DNA of 5,828 nucleotides from Ruminococcaceae bacterium UBA866 (GTDB lineage: Bacteria > Bacillota > Clostridia > Oscillospirales > Ruminococcaceae): positions 56,633 to 62,460 of the forward strand of contig DBGA01000054.1 of NCBI GenBank assembly GCA_002295325.1, read 5' to 3'. This document shows positions 1 to 4,852 of this stretch, piece after piece. The notes under the pieces were generated by a model. It made no database searches, was not told the DNA's origin, and saw only the letters and a program-made list of their open reading frames with translations. Each line of letters starts with the position of its first letter. Within the stretch, counting starts at the first letter, position 1. The position numbers and the translations under genes are program-made.

Positions 1-798
1 AGCAATCTTAAAGTTTCTTAAACGCTCCATTGCTGCAATACTATCAACAGTAGAGGCAGAGTTGTCATAGGTCTTCATTGTAGCTTGTTTTGCCTCTATA
101 GTCAGTTTATCAAATTCTTGGCCAAACATTCTTGCAGTATCAATAAGTGCTTCTTCACTTGGATCAAGCAATCCCGCAATGAACTTAGCATGCTCTGCCA
201 TTTGACGATTCCAGAATTCTTCCTGATTAATTAAATCTTCAGGCCCCATGATGTTTCGTCTTTCGTTTAAGTTGTTTAACATTTTCATAAATAATCTTGC
301 TTCTCTAAGAATGTGTTCAATTAACAGTGGATAATTGAAGGTGAACATTTTACAGGACAATACATTATTAAGTAATCTATCTTTAAACTTAGCTAGACAT
401 GCAGTGAGCTGATAAGCCTTGCGATTGAGAGAGTCGACGCAATGTTCTATTGAAGATGTACTTCCATTGCCTGGTGTTAACATTAATTCTTTGCGGGTGA
501 GATTTATATTAAATGGAACCCCCGTATAGAAATTTGTAAGGTTTTCTGCATCAGCTGTGTATTGCGTTACAAATTGCCTTGATTCTACTGCTCGATGACT
601 TACATTTCCGCAGGCTAATTCTATAGCTTCTGAAAGAAGATTTTCAAAATCAATTCTAAATCTTTTGGCTTCACAAGCTAGCTGGCTATCCTTTGGCGCA
701 AATCCGAGTTCTATGAAGAAAGAATGTTCTTTCATAATTCTCAAAAAAAACAGATTTAAGTCCAAGGACATCGTGACAAAATCATTTTTAGAAAGCAT
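1..798 (-). CDS. DUF2935 family protein, partial (C-terminus beyond window)
   Basis: The reading frame is open from an ATG at 798 to the window edge, giving 266 codons with no stop. GGAG lies 8 nt upstream of the ATG in a good ribosome binding context. The protein is almost entirely helical with no signal peptide or membrane segment. I recognise it as DUF2935, a Firmicutes family of about 270 residues, so only a short C-terminal piece should be missing. Two similar motifs occur: one around residues 19-33 (LRIMKEHSFFIELGF) and one around 195-211 (FWNRQMAEHAKFIAGLL). Each carries a Glu-His pair, E24-H25 and E202-H203, and a third pair is E161-H162 in PLLIEHILREARLF. This suggests a duplicated helical-bundle domain, possibly metal binding; that is inference. 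The physiological role is unknown. The gene stands alone upstream, with about 230 bp of non-coding DNA before the next gene. Confidence 0.85.
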   Translation of the reverse strand, partial: MLSKNDFVTMSLDLNLFFLRIMKEHSFFIELGFAPKDSQLACEAKRFRIDFENLLSEAIELACGNVSHRAVESRQFVTQYTADAENLTNFYTGVPFNINLTRKELMLTPGNGSTSSIEHCVDSLNRKAYQLTACLAKFKDRLLNNVLSCKMFTFNYPLLIEHILREARLFMKMLNNLNERRNIMGPEDLINQEEFWNRQMAEHAKFIAGLLDPSEEALIDTARMFGQEFDKLTIEAKQATMKTYDNSASTVDSIAAMERLRNFKIA

Positions 799-886
799 AA
801 TCTCAACTCCTTATTTATAATTAGGCTTACCTTTTCTGCTATGTGTTAGGAAAGGCGGTATATAAATATATTCGTGCTTTTGCTTT

Positions 887-916
887 CTTATACCAAACTG
901 GGTTGCATCGGGTTAA
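887..916 (-). promoter_or_regulatory. Possible promoter of the DUF2935 gene
   Basis: On the minus strand TTAACC (916-911) and TATAAG (892-887) are 18 bp apart, and a TG one base before the -10 makes it an extended -10 (TGGTATAAG). The start codon would lie about 80 nt downstream of the start site. The -35 is weak, and other AT-rich -10-like strings (TATATT, TATATA) occur nearer the gene, so the choice is uncertain. Confidence 0.3.
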
Positions 917-946
917 TGTCACATGGTAGCATTGAATTACAAACTC

Positions 947-975
947 AAAGCCACTCCAAACGGAGTGGCTTTTTT
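947..975 (+). terminator. Strong intrinsic terminator without an assigned gene
   Basis: A perfect 11-bp stem, AAAGCCACTCC (947-957) pairing with GGAGTGGCTTT (962-972), has an AAAC loop and runs into a T tract (970-975) on the plus strand. It reads as a canonical rho-independent terminator for plus-strand transcription. No convincing plus-strand gene lies in the 150 bp before it, where the DUF2935 leader lies on the other strand. On the minus strand the hairpin is not followed by a good T run. Confidence 0.7.
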
Positions 976-1000
976 GCATACATAGTTGCATTTATGGAAT

Positions 1001-1026
1001 AAAAAAGCCCACCTAATAAGGCGACT
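1001..1026 (-). terminator. Terminator of the 67-aa gene
   Basis: Six bases past the stop codon the minus strand forms an imperfect stem (AGTC with GGCT and CCT with AGG, around a small internal loop) followed by TTTTTT at 1006-1001. The position directly after the gene and the T tract support a rho-independent terminator of moderate strength. Confidence 0.6.
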
Positions 1027-1031
1027 TTAAA

Positions 1032-1235
1032 TTATTCGTGTTGTAAACCATTATTAACTTCTACATCAGTATGAGGCACGTCGTAAATTTCTGAATATGA
1101 TTCTGCCTCATCTACAGAGATTGGTGGTGTCTGGATTAGCCCAGTACATTCTGTTGCTGAAACAACCGATTCAGCGTTAAAAAACTCATTATCATCATGA
1201 TATTGTTTTTTAATTGGTCTTTTAAGTTTATCCAT
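1032..1235 (-). CDS. Small acidic conserved hypothetical protein (67 aa)
   Basis: The start is an ATG with AAAGG 8 nt upstream, a proper ribosome binding site. A terminator lies right after the stop and a TATAAT box lies 40 bp upstream, so this is a self-contained gene. The protein has a short basic N-terminus (MDKLKRPIKK) followed by an acidic, probably poorly structured body with one cysteine. The centre, residues 26-37 (SATECTGLIQTP), followed by an acidic Tyr-rich stretch to about residue 53, resembles small uncharacterised proteins that I recall from other Clostridia. That resemblance is from memory and is not a database result. No signal peptide, membrane helix or enzymatic motif is visible, and I cannot assign a function. 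A ribosomally made peptide precursor is conceivable, but no processing gene is nearby. Confidence 0.75.
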   Translation of the reverse strand: MDKLKRPIKKQYHDDNEFFNAESVVSATECTGLIQTPPISVDEAESYSEIYDVPHTDVEVNNGLQHE

Positions 1236-1274
1236 AGTAATTACCTTTCAATTATAAATTAATTATCCCTATGT

Positions 1275-1303
1275 ATTATAACCTAAAAGCAAAAAAATAA
1301 ACC
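1275..1303 (-). promoter_or_regulatory. Possible promoter of the 67-aa gene
   Basis: A perfect TATAAT (1280-1275 on the minus strand) lies 40 bp before the start codon. The hexamer 17 bp upstream is GGTTTA (1303-1298), a poor -35, and the spacer is very T-rich. The same bases also give a loose sigma-F-like reading (GTTTA, 15 bp, then GTTATAATA). The -10 is convincing but the sigma factor is not settled. Confidence 0.4.
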
Positions 1304-1354
1304 ACCGTCAGTGTGCTAAAGGAGCTTATAAAAAGTGGCAGTTGATGAAGCAAT

Positions 1355-1390
1355 AAAATATAAAAAGGATTTGCATTAATGCAAATCCTT
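1355..1390 (-). terminator. Terminator overlapping the end of the 65-aa gene
   Basis: Positions 1365-1390 form a perfect 26-nt palindrome (arms AAGGATTTGCA and TGCAAATCCTT around TTAA). The minus strand continues into TTTTTATATTTTATT. The TAA stop codon of the 65-aa gene (1378-1376) lies in the loop, and the last four sense codons form the upstream arm. Confidence 0.75.
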
Positions 1391-1573
1391 AACAAAAGTT
1401 TTTAATCCTTCTAGTTCTCCTAACAAAGCGGCACCGATGACTTTTGAGACAGCTTGGTTAAGTTCTTCGTATTGATTTCCTGTTACCTCAATTTTATCAT
1501 ATCTATGTTCTTTTAAGAGATTAATACGGCTATCTAATTCACTTAATATTTCATCTGCTGCATTTTTACTCAT
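1376..1573 (-). CDS. Small helical hypothetical protein, likely sporulation-expressed (65 aa)
   Basis: The ATG at 1573 is preceded by AAGGGG with 9 nt spacing. The product is a soluble, slightly acidic, probably all-helical protein. Residues 5-24 (AADEILSELDSRINLLKEHR) look like an amphipathic helix with heptad-like Leu/Ile spacing. Residues 34-63 form a second helical stretch with an Ala/Gly/Leu core (VIGAALLGELEGL). No signal peptide, membrane segment or cysteine is present, and I do not recognise a family. A sequence matching the sigma-G pattern, GAATA-N17-AATACTA, lies 30 bp upstream, and a terminator overlaps the stop codon, so the gene is monocistronic. If that promoter is real the protein is made in the forespore, as SpoVA would be. 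It does not look like a typical alpha/beta-type SASP: it is about the right length but lacks their conserved EFA and Gly-rich motifs. Confidence 0.72.
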   Translation of the reverse strand: MSKNAADEILSELDSRINLLKEHRYDKIEVTGNQYEELNQAVSKVIGAALLGELEGLKTFVKDLH

Positions 1574-1603
1574 AAATACTTTCCCCTTTTCTATTAGTTG
1601 TTT

Positions 1604-1632
1604 TAGTATTCGTAATTAGTTCTAAAATATTC
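1604..1632 (-). promoter_or_regulatory. Sigma-G-like promoter of the 65-aa gene
   Basis: On the minus strand GAATA (1632-1628) and AATACTA (1610-1604) are exactly 17 bp apart. This fits the known sigma-G pattern (GHATR, 17-18 bp, CATWMTA) except for A in place of the leading C of the -10. The -10 ends 30 bp before the start codon. The spoVAC promoter candidate in this window has the same form. Confidence 0.6.
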
Positions 1633-1710
1633 TATATTTAATAAAGGGGATGATTGATAATGCAAACAATATTTTAAAGGACAACAAAATAGGTAGATAT
1701 ATTACGAAAC

Positions 1711-1728
1711 AACACAACTGTTTGTGTT
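1711..1728 (-). terminator. Weak hairpin after the zinc-ribbon gene
   Basis: A 7-bp stem, AACACAA (1711-1717) and TTGTGTT (1722-1728), with a 4-nt loop lies about 35 bp past the stop of the 137-aa gene. On the minus strand it is followed by GTTTCG, a poor T tract. It is the only hairpin here that could end that transcript. The surrounding stretch 1633-1762 holds nothing else I can identify. Confidence 0.3.
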
Positions 1729-1762
1729 ATCTATTAAATAGTAAAAGGATTTTAAATAGTTG

Positions 1763-2176
1763 TTATGTCTTTTTTATAAATCGTAGGCCGCATTTAGGAC
1801 AAGTAACCTCAATCTTTCCTTTGCCTTTAGGAACGCGAAGCTTTTGACTGCATGAAGAACATTTATAATAACGATAGTATTTTCTGTTTGATAATTGCTG
1901 CCATTGATTTTTAAACTTTTGGATAATTGGTGCTCTGAATGCTAAATACGCCATATTTTCAGCTGACCTTTTCACAATATTACGGGAATAAATTCTATAA
2001 GTCGCTATAATGAAAAGTAATATACCAATCCAATAAATAACGTGGGTTCTAAGCAGGGAATCCAAAAGCATTAAGAAAAAAGCAAATAAATTTAAGTCAC
2101 GAGATAATATATCAAAACCGTTTCTTCCATACAAAAAATTCTGAAGACGATTTCGTAATTTCGTCAAAAATTCCAC
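1763..2176 (-). CDS. Two-helix membrane protein with C-terminal zinc ribbon (137 aa)
   Basis: The start codon is GTG at 2176, supported by GGGAG 9 nt upstream; no ATG lies nearby in frame. The N-terminus (residues 7-25, RNRLQNFLYGRNGFDILSR) is basic and carries a YGRNG-D-LS motif that I associate with a family of small clostridial membrane proteins. Two hydrophobic segments follow at about 28-42 and 46-61. A basic linker leads to a C-terminal rubredoxin-like zinc ribbon with C106-x2-C109 and C126-x2-C129 (CSSC ... CPKC), so the metal site is complete. The ribbon and linker would probably face the cytoplasm. The function is unknown. The gene appears monocistronic and diverges from the padR operon; an inverted repeat lies near its probable -35. 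Confidence 0.8.
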   Translation of the reverse strand: MEFLTKLRNRLQNFLYGRNGFDILSRDLNLFAFFLMLLDSLLRTHVIYWIGILLFIIATYRIYSRNIVKRSAENMAYLAFRAPIIQKFKNQWQQLSNRKYYRYYKCSSCSQKLRVPKGKGKIEVTCPKCGLRFIKKT

Positions 2177-2202
2177 AATAACACTCTCCCATTTTTATGT
2201 TT

Positions 2203-2238
2203 AATATAAGAATACAAAAAAATTGTTAACGATTAACA
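2203..2238 (-). promoter_or_regulatory. Possible promoter and inverted repeat upstream of the zinc-ribbon gene
   Basis: The 15-nt inverted repeat TGTTAA-CGA-TTAACA (2224-2238) has 6-bp arms. Read on the minus strand its proximal arm supplies TTAACA (2229-2224), 15 bp before TATATT (2208-2203). That spacing is short for sigma-A, but this is the best promoter candidate ahead of the GTG at 2176. The repeat may be an operator or a chance AT-rich palindrome. Confidence 0.33.
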
Positions 2239-2331
2239 TACTTCATGTAAAGAAAACAAGAATAGTTATAGCCTAAAACATTTGAAGAAGCAAATTTAAG
2301 TTAAAATGGTAGAAATATTTTATTTTACATA

Positions 2332-2360
2332 TTGACAATTATATCGGGAGACGATATAAT
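2332..2360 (+). promoter_or_regulatory. Consensus sigma-A promoter of the padR operon
   Basis: TTGACA (2332-2337) and TATAAT (2355-2360) are separated by exactly 17 bp, a full match to the vegetative consensus. Transcription should start near 2367, giving a leader of about 48 nt before the ATG at 2415. A promoter this strong is normally held down by a repressor, and the gene it serves encodes one. Confidence 0.9.
2340..2357 (+). promoter_or_regulatory. Probable PadR operator, site 1, overlapping the -10
   Basis: ATATCG (2341-2346) and CGATAT (2352-2357) form a perfect 6-bp inverted repeat around GGAGA. It fills most of the promoter spacer and the first three bases of the -10. A dimeric winged-helix repressor bound here would block RNA polymerase. 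PadR regulators commonly autoregulate, so the product of the downstream gene is the natural ligand; that step is inference. Confidence 0.6.
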
Positions 2361-2377
2361 ACTATTACGGTAACCGA

Positions 2378-2395
2378 TACATCGAAAGACGTAAT
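2378..2395 (+). promoter_or_regulatory. Possible PadR operator, site 2, in the leader
   Basis: The 18-mer starting at 2378 (TACATCGAAAGACGTAAT) matches site 1 (TATATCGGGAGACGATAT) at 13 of 18 positions in the same orientation, sharing ATCG-N2-AGACG. It lies 38 bp downstream of site 1 and just after the expected transcription start. Its palindrome is weaker than that of site 1. A further short palindrome, CGGT-A-ACCG (2368-2376), lies between them. Confidence 0.4.
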
Positions 2396-2414
2396 AAGAG
2401 AAGAGGTTAGTAAC

Positions 2415-2738
2415 ATGGGTGAAAGTTCGGATAGATCTGCGTTGACAGAGGCGGTTTTTTATATTCTACTATCTCTGTACACTCCAATGCATGGATATGG
2501 AATTATGCAAAATGTAAAAGAACTTAGCAAAGAGCGTGTTAATCTTGGGGCAGGCACATTGTATGGTGCAATTAATACTTTGCTTGAAAAAAAATGGATT
2601 GAGTATCTTGAGGGTGAAAAAGATTCTCGAAAAAAAGAGTATGTAATTACGACTTTAGGAAAATCAATTGTCCAAAGTGAACTCATTCGACTAAATGAAT
2701 TAATCCAAAATGGAAAAAAAATTGTTGGGGGTGAGTAG
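2415..2738 (+). CDS. PadR family transcriptional regulator
   Basis: This 107-residue protein is a single PadR-type winged helix. Residues 9-35 (ALTEAVFYILLSLY ... HGYGIMQNV) match the family's N-terminal helices with the HGYGI signature. Residues 45-63 (GAGTLYGAINTLLEKKWI) are the recognition-helix region with the characteristic GTLYGAI. Residues 65-82 contain the wing (EKDSRKKEYVITTLG). The C-terminal helix (about 83-100) should form the dimer interface; this is the short PadR subgroup without a long C-terminal domain. GAGG lies 8 nt before the ATG. The stop codon is two bases from the start of the DUF2812 gene, so the two are cotranscribed. The protein probably represses its own operon by binding the inverted repeat over the -10. 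Its inducer cannot be told from the sequence. Confidence 0.93.
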   Translation: MGESSDRSALTEAVFYILLSLYTPMHGYGIMQNVKELSKERVNLGAGTLYGAINTLLEKKWIEYLEGEKDSRKKEYVITTLGKSIVQSELIRLNELIQNGKKIVGGE

Positions 2739-2740
2739 TA

Positions 2741-3304
2741 ATGAAATATATTGTGTGGAAAGCGTATTTCAATTATGAGAAAGAAGAGATATGGCTCAAC
2801 GAAATGTCAGCAAAAGGTATGGCTTTAACAGATTATTCATGGTGTAGATATGTATTTGAAGAAGCACCATACAATGAATACACCTATCGCTTAGAACTTT
2901 TGGGAAATTTACCTTCTAATGCTGAGAGTAGAGCATATATTAAGTTTTTAGAGGAAAATGATGTTGAATGTGTGGCAACATACATGAGATGGATATATCT
3001 ACGCAAAAAAAGTTCCCAAGGTGAATTTGATATTTACTCTGATATTGATTCTAAAATTACCCACTATAAACGCATTTTAACTTTATGGCGTACTCTTATG
3101 TGGACTGAGTTTTTTGTTGGTTTGTATAATATATTTTTGGGAACAATTCAATTTCGGAATATGAATAATCTTAGTGATATCAGTTTTGTCAATATCACTC
3201 TTGGCGGTTTCTGTATTGCATTGGGAATATTTATTTGGGCGATTAGTAGAACATTCAGTAAAAAAGTTAAAAAGCTTAAAAAAGAAAAGGATATTAGAGA
3301 ATAG
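2741..3304 (+). CDS. DUF2812 domain membrane protein
   Basis: A 187-residue protein whose first 90 or so residues match DUF2812. It opens KYIVWKAYFNYEKEEIWLNEMSAKG, typical of the family, with conserved aromatic residues (W6, W18, W34, W84). A soluble N-terminal domain is followed by two hydrophobic segments at about 119-136 and 149-168 and a very basic tail (KKVKKLKKEK), which suggests a cytoplasmic C-terminus by the positive-inside rule. GGGGGTG, 7 nt before the ATG, lies within the end of padR, so translation is likely coupled. DUF2812 genes usually sit next to a PadR gene in Firmicutes. The molecular function is not established; a membrane partner that senses envelope stress or a toxic compound is possible, but that is inference. 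Confidence 0.9.
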   Translation: MKYIVWKAYFNYEKEEIWLNEMSAKGMALTDYSWCRYVFEEAPYNEYTYRLELLGNLPSNAESRAYIKFLEENDVECVATYMRWIYLRKKSSQGEFDIYSDIDSKITHYKRILTLWRTLMWTEFFVGLYNIFLGTIQFRNMNNLSDISFVNITLGGFCIALGIFIWAISRTFSKKVKKLKKEKDIRE

Positions 3305-3319
3305 AATAATTAGGTTAAT

Positions 3320-3356
3320 AAAACCTGCAAGATAATTTATCTTGCAGGTTTTTTCA
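3320..3356. terminator. Bidirectional terminator between padR-DUF2812 and spoVA
   Basis: A 15-bp perfect stem, AAAACCTGCAAGATA (3320-3334) with its complement (3338-3352), has a 3-nt loop. The plus strand runs into T at 3349-3354, ending the padR operon 16 bp after its stop. On the minus strand the arm ends in TTTTATT, so it also serves spoVAE, whose stop is at 3359. The two operons converge on this one hairpin. Confidence 0.88.
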
Positions 3357-3358
3357 TG

Positions 3359-3727
3359 TTAAGCCTTATCTTTTGGTTTGCTAATTAATGCAATTATAAA
3401 TCCAAATAGAATTGCAGCCGCAATTCCAGCTGAGGTTGCTGTCAACCCACCGGTTAACGCACCAAGCAGACCCTTTTCCTCCACGGCCAATTTAACACCC
3501 TTTGAAAGGGCGAATCCAAATCCAGTTAGCGGTACAGTAGCCCCTGCGCCTGCCCACTCAACAAGTGGCCCATATACTCCAATTCCACCGAGAACAACTC
3601 CTGCACATACATAGGAAACTAAAATTCTTGCAGGTGTTAGCTTTGTGTAGTCAATCAAAATCTGTCCGATTGCACAAAAAAGTCCACCTACTAAAAATGC
3701 TTTTAAGCAGTCAATCAATAAATCCAT
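3359..3727 (-). CDS. spoVAE: Stage V sporulation protein AE (SpoVAE)
   Basis: SpoVAE is an integral spore inner-membrane protein of the SpoVA complex, which moves Ca-dipicolinic acid. The chosen ATG at 3727 gives 122 residues, close to the family's usual length of about 115-120. Visible family features are GGLFCAIGQILID (14-26), KLTPARILVSYVCAGVVLGG (29-48), the Gly-rich loop AGAGATVPLTGFGFALSKGV (59-78) and a last membrane segment before SKPKDKA. About four hydrophobic segments are present. The frame stays open upstream to a TTG at 3784, but that start has no properly spaced Shine-Dalgarno and would add a 19-residue Cys-containing extension unlike the family. The ATG is itself odd, since its AGGAGG is 17 nt away with a hairpin between. 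It follows spoVAD after a 93-bp gap, unusually wide for this operon. Confidence 0.92.
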   Translation of the reverse strand: MDLLIDCLKAFLVGGLFCAIGQILIDYTKLTPARILVSYVCAGVVLGGIGVYGPLVEWAGAGATVPLTGFGFALSKGVKLAVEEKGLLGALTGGLTATSAGIAAAILFGFIIALISKPKDKA

Positions 3728-3766
3728 ACAGGCTGAGCCTGAACCCTCCTCTGCACACAGGCTGAG
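3728..3766 (-). promoter_or_regulatory. Unusual ribosome binding region of spoVAE
   Basis: AGGAGGG (3750-3744 on the minus strand) is the only good Shine-Dalgarno, yet 17 nt separate its GGAGG from the ATG. Between them a small hairpin, CAGGC-TCA-GCCTG (3741-3729), would bring the two closer in the RNA. The decamer CTCAGCCTGT occurs twice, at 3737-3728 directly before the ATG and at 3766-3757. Removing the first copy would restore a normal 7-nt spacing. Confidence 0.55.
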
Positions 3767-3820
3767 TATAAAATTTATGCTCAATACCTGCGCTACTATA
3801 TTTTAAACGAATAAGCTTTT

Positions 3821-4840
3821 CTACCACTTTTTGTTGCTTATATGAACAAGGTGAGCAATTGCCGGTATAGATTCACCCTGTTGAATACTTGTTGGCGACA
3901 TCAATGCGCCTGTTGCAATGAATAAAACCTCTTTTAACACGCCGCTCTGTACTTGCTTTAAAATGTAAGAGCAGAGCACAGATGCACTACAACCACAGCC
4001 AGAACCTCCCGCGTGAACATCTTGAGTGTTCGGGTCAAAAATCATTTTGCCACAATCGTTATGAACCTTAGAGATATTAATTTTATCCATATTTAAAAGC
4101 TGGATTAATAGATCAGAGCCGACAGTGCCTAAATCTCCTGTCACAATCAGGTCGTAATCAGAAGGTTTAGTAAAGGTATCAGTAAGGTATTGCTTTATGA
4201 CATATGCAGCAGCAGGTGCCATTGCAGCGCCCATGTTGTTAATGTCCTTTATCCCTAAATCCTGTATTTTTCCAACCGTAACAGCTTTTACATAGGGTGG
4301 ATCTTGACTTTGAGAAACGACTACTGCGCCAGAACCAGTGACTGTCCATTGTGCAGTTGGGGTGCGTTGTCCACCATATTCCAGTGGAAAGCGAAACTGT
4401 CTTTCAGCAGAGCAAAAATGTGAGGAAGTAACAGCAACAGCATTTGTTACTAGATTGTTGTCGGCAAAAATTGAGGCAAGTCCTAGGCTTTCTGCCATTG
4501 TTGAACAAGCACCGTACAATCCGTAAAATGGAATATTTAACTCTCTTAGTCCAAAGCTTGATCCGATACATTGGTTTAATAAATCTCCAGCAAAAAGCAG
4601 GTCAACCTCAGTTGGTGATAGGCTCGCCTTACTAAGTGCGGCATTAACCGAATCCGTTTGTAGTTTACTTTCAGCTTTTTCCCATGTTTTTTCACCAAGT
4701 GTTGTGTCGGTATGAATGGTATCAAAGTGAGCAAAAAGAGGTCCCTCGCCCTCTTTTTTTCCAACAACTGAGGCGAAAGCCTTAATGCTAGGGCAAGAGG
4801 CTAGCTTAAATGTATTTTGTGATAGTTTCTGTGATGGCAT
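3821..4840 (-). CDS. spoVAD: Stage V sporulation protein AD (SpoVAD)
   Basis: SpoVAD is the soluble, thiolase-fold component of the SpoVA system, bound to the spore inner membrane, and is known in Bacillus to bind dipicolinic acid. This copy has 339 residues, full length for the family. The first thiolase-like half includes FAGDLLNQC (83-91) and GLYGACSTM (107-115), where C112 sits at the thiolase nucleophile position. SSHFCSAERQFRFPLEYG (139-156) and PTAQWTVTG (161-169) are family signatures. The second half has VTGDLGTVG (233-241), NDCGKMIFD (261-269) and HAGGSGCGCSASV (276-288). There is no signal peptide or membrane helix. The ATG has AGGGGAGG about 5-6 nt upstream, overlapping the TAG stop of spoVAC, so the two genes should be translationally coupled. 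It should be transcribed in the forespore with spoVAC. Confidence 0.97.
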   Translation of the reverse strand: MPSQKLSQNTFKLASCPSIKAFASVVGKKEGEGPLFAHFDTIHTDTTLGEKTWEKAESKLQTDSVNAALSKASLSPTEVDLLFAGDLLNQCIGSSFGLRELNIPFYGLYGACSTMAESLGLASIFADNNLVTNAVAVTSSHFCSAERQFRFPLEYGGQRTPTAQWTVTGSGAVVVSQSQDPPYVKAVTVGKIQDLGIKDINNMGAAMAPAAAYVIKQYLTDTFTKPSDYDLIVTGDLGTVGSDLLIQLLNMDKINISKVHNDCGKMIFDPNTQDVHAGGSGCGCSASVLCSYILKQVQSGVLKEVLFIATGALMSPTSIQQGESIPAIAHLVHISNKKW

Positions 4841-4852
4841 AAAAATCCTCCC

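Noticed and set aside
830..855. Hairpin CCTTTTC/GGAAAGG in the DUF2935 leader
   Set aside because: It needs a G-U pair on the plus strand that becomes a C-A mismatch on the minus strand, where the gene lies. The loop is 12 nt, so I do not treat it as regulatory.
901..975. Possible tRNA before the terminator at 947-975
   Set aside because: I find no cloverleaf, TTC-type T-arm or CCA end in this stretch.
916..1002. 28-codon plus-strand frame crossing the hairpin at 947-972
   Set aside because: There is no ribosome binding site, and the frame runs through a strong terminator, so it is unlikely to be translated.
1650..1847. Plus-strand 65-codon frame
   Set aside because: Its second half is antisense to the zinc-ribbon gene, the AAAGGGG abuts the ATG with no spacing, and the predicted protein has no family-like features.
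2459..2686. Minus-strand frame inside padR
   Set aside because: It is antisense to a clear PadR gene, and its composition follows from the reverse of PadR codons.
3378..3765. Plus-strand frames opposite spoVAE
   Set aside because: They are Pro/Ala-rich or irregular antisense frames over a well-recognised gene, with no supporting start signals.
3728..3784. Longer spoVAE starting at a TTG at 3784
   Set aside because: The TTG has only AGGT two bases upstream, and the added 19 residues do not look like SpoVAE N-termini. The ATG at 3727 gives the family's usual length.
4338..4767. Frames on both strands within spoVAD
   Set aside because: All overlap the SpoVAD coding sequence, which has family motifs from end to end; these are chance open frames.
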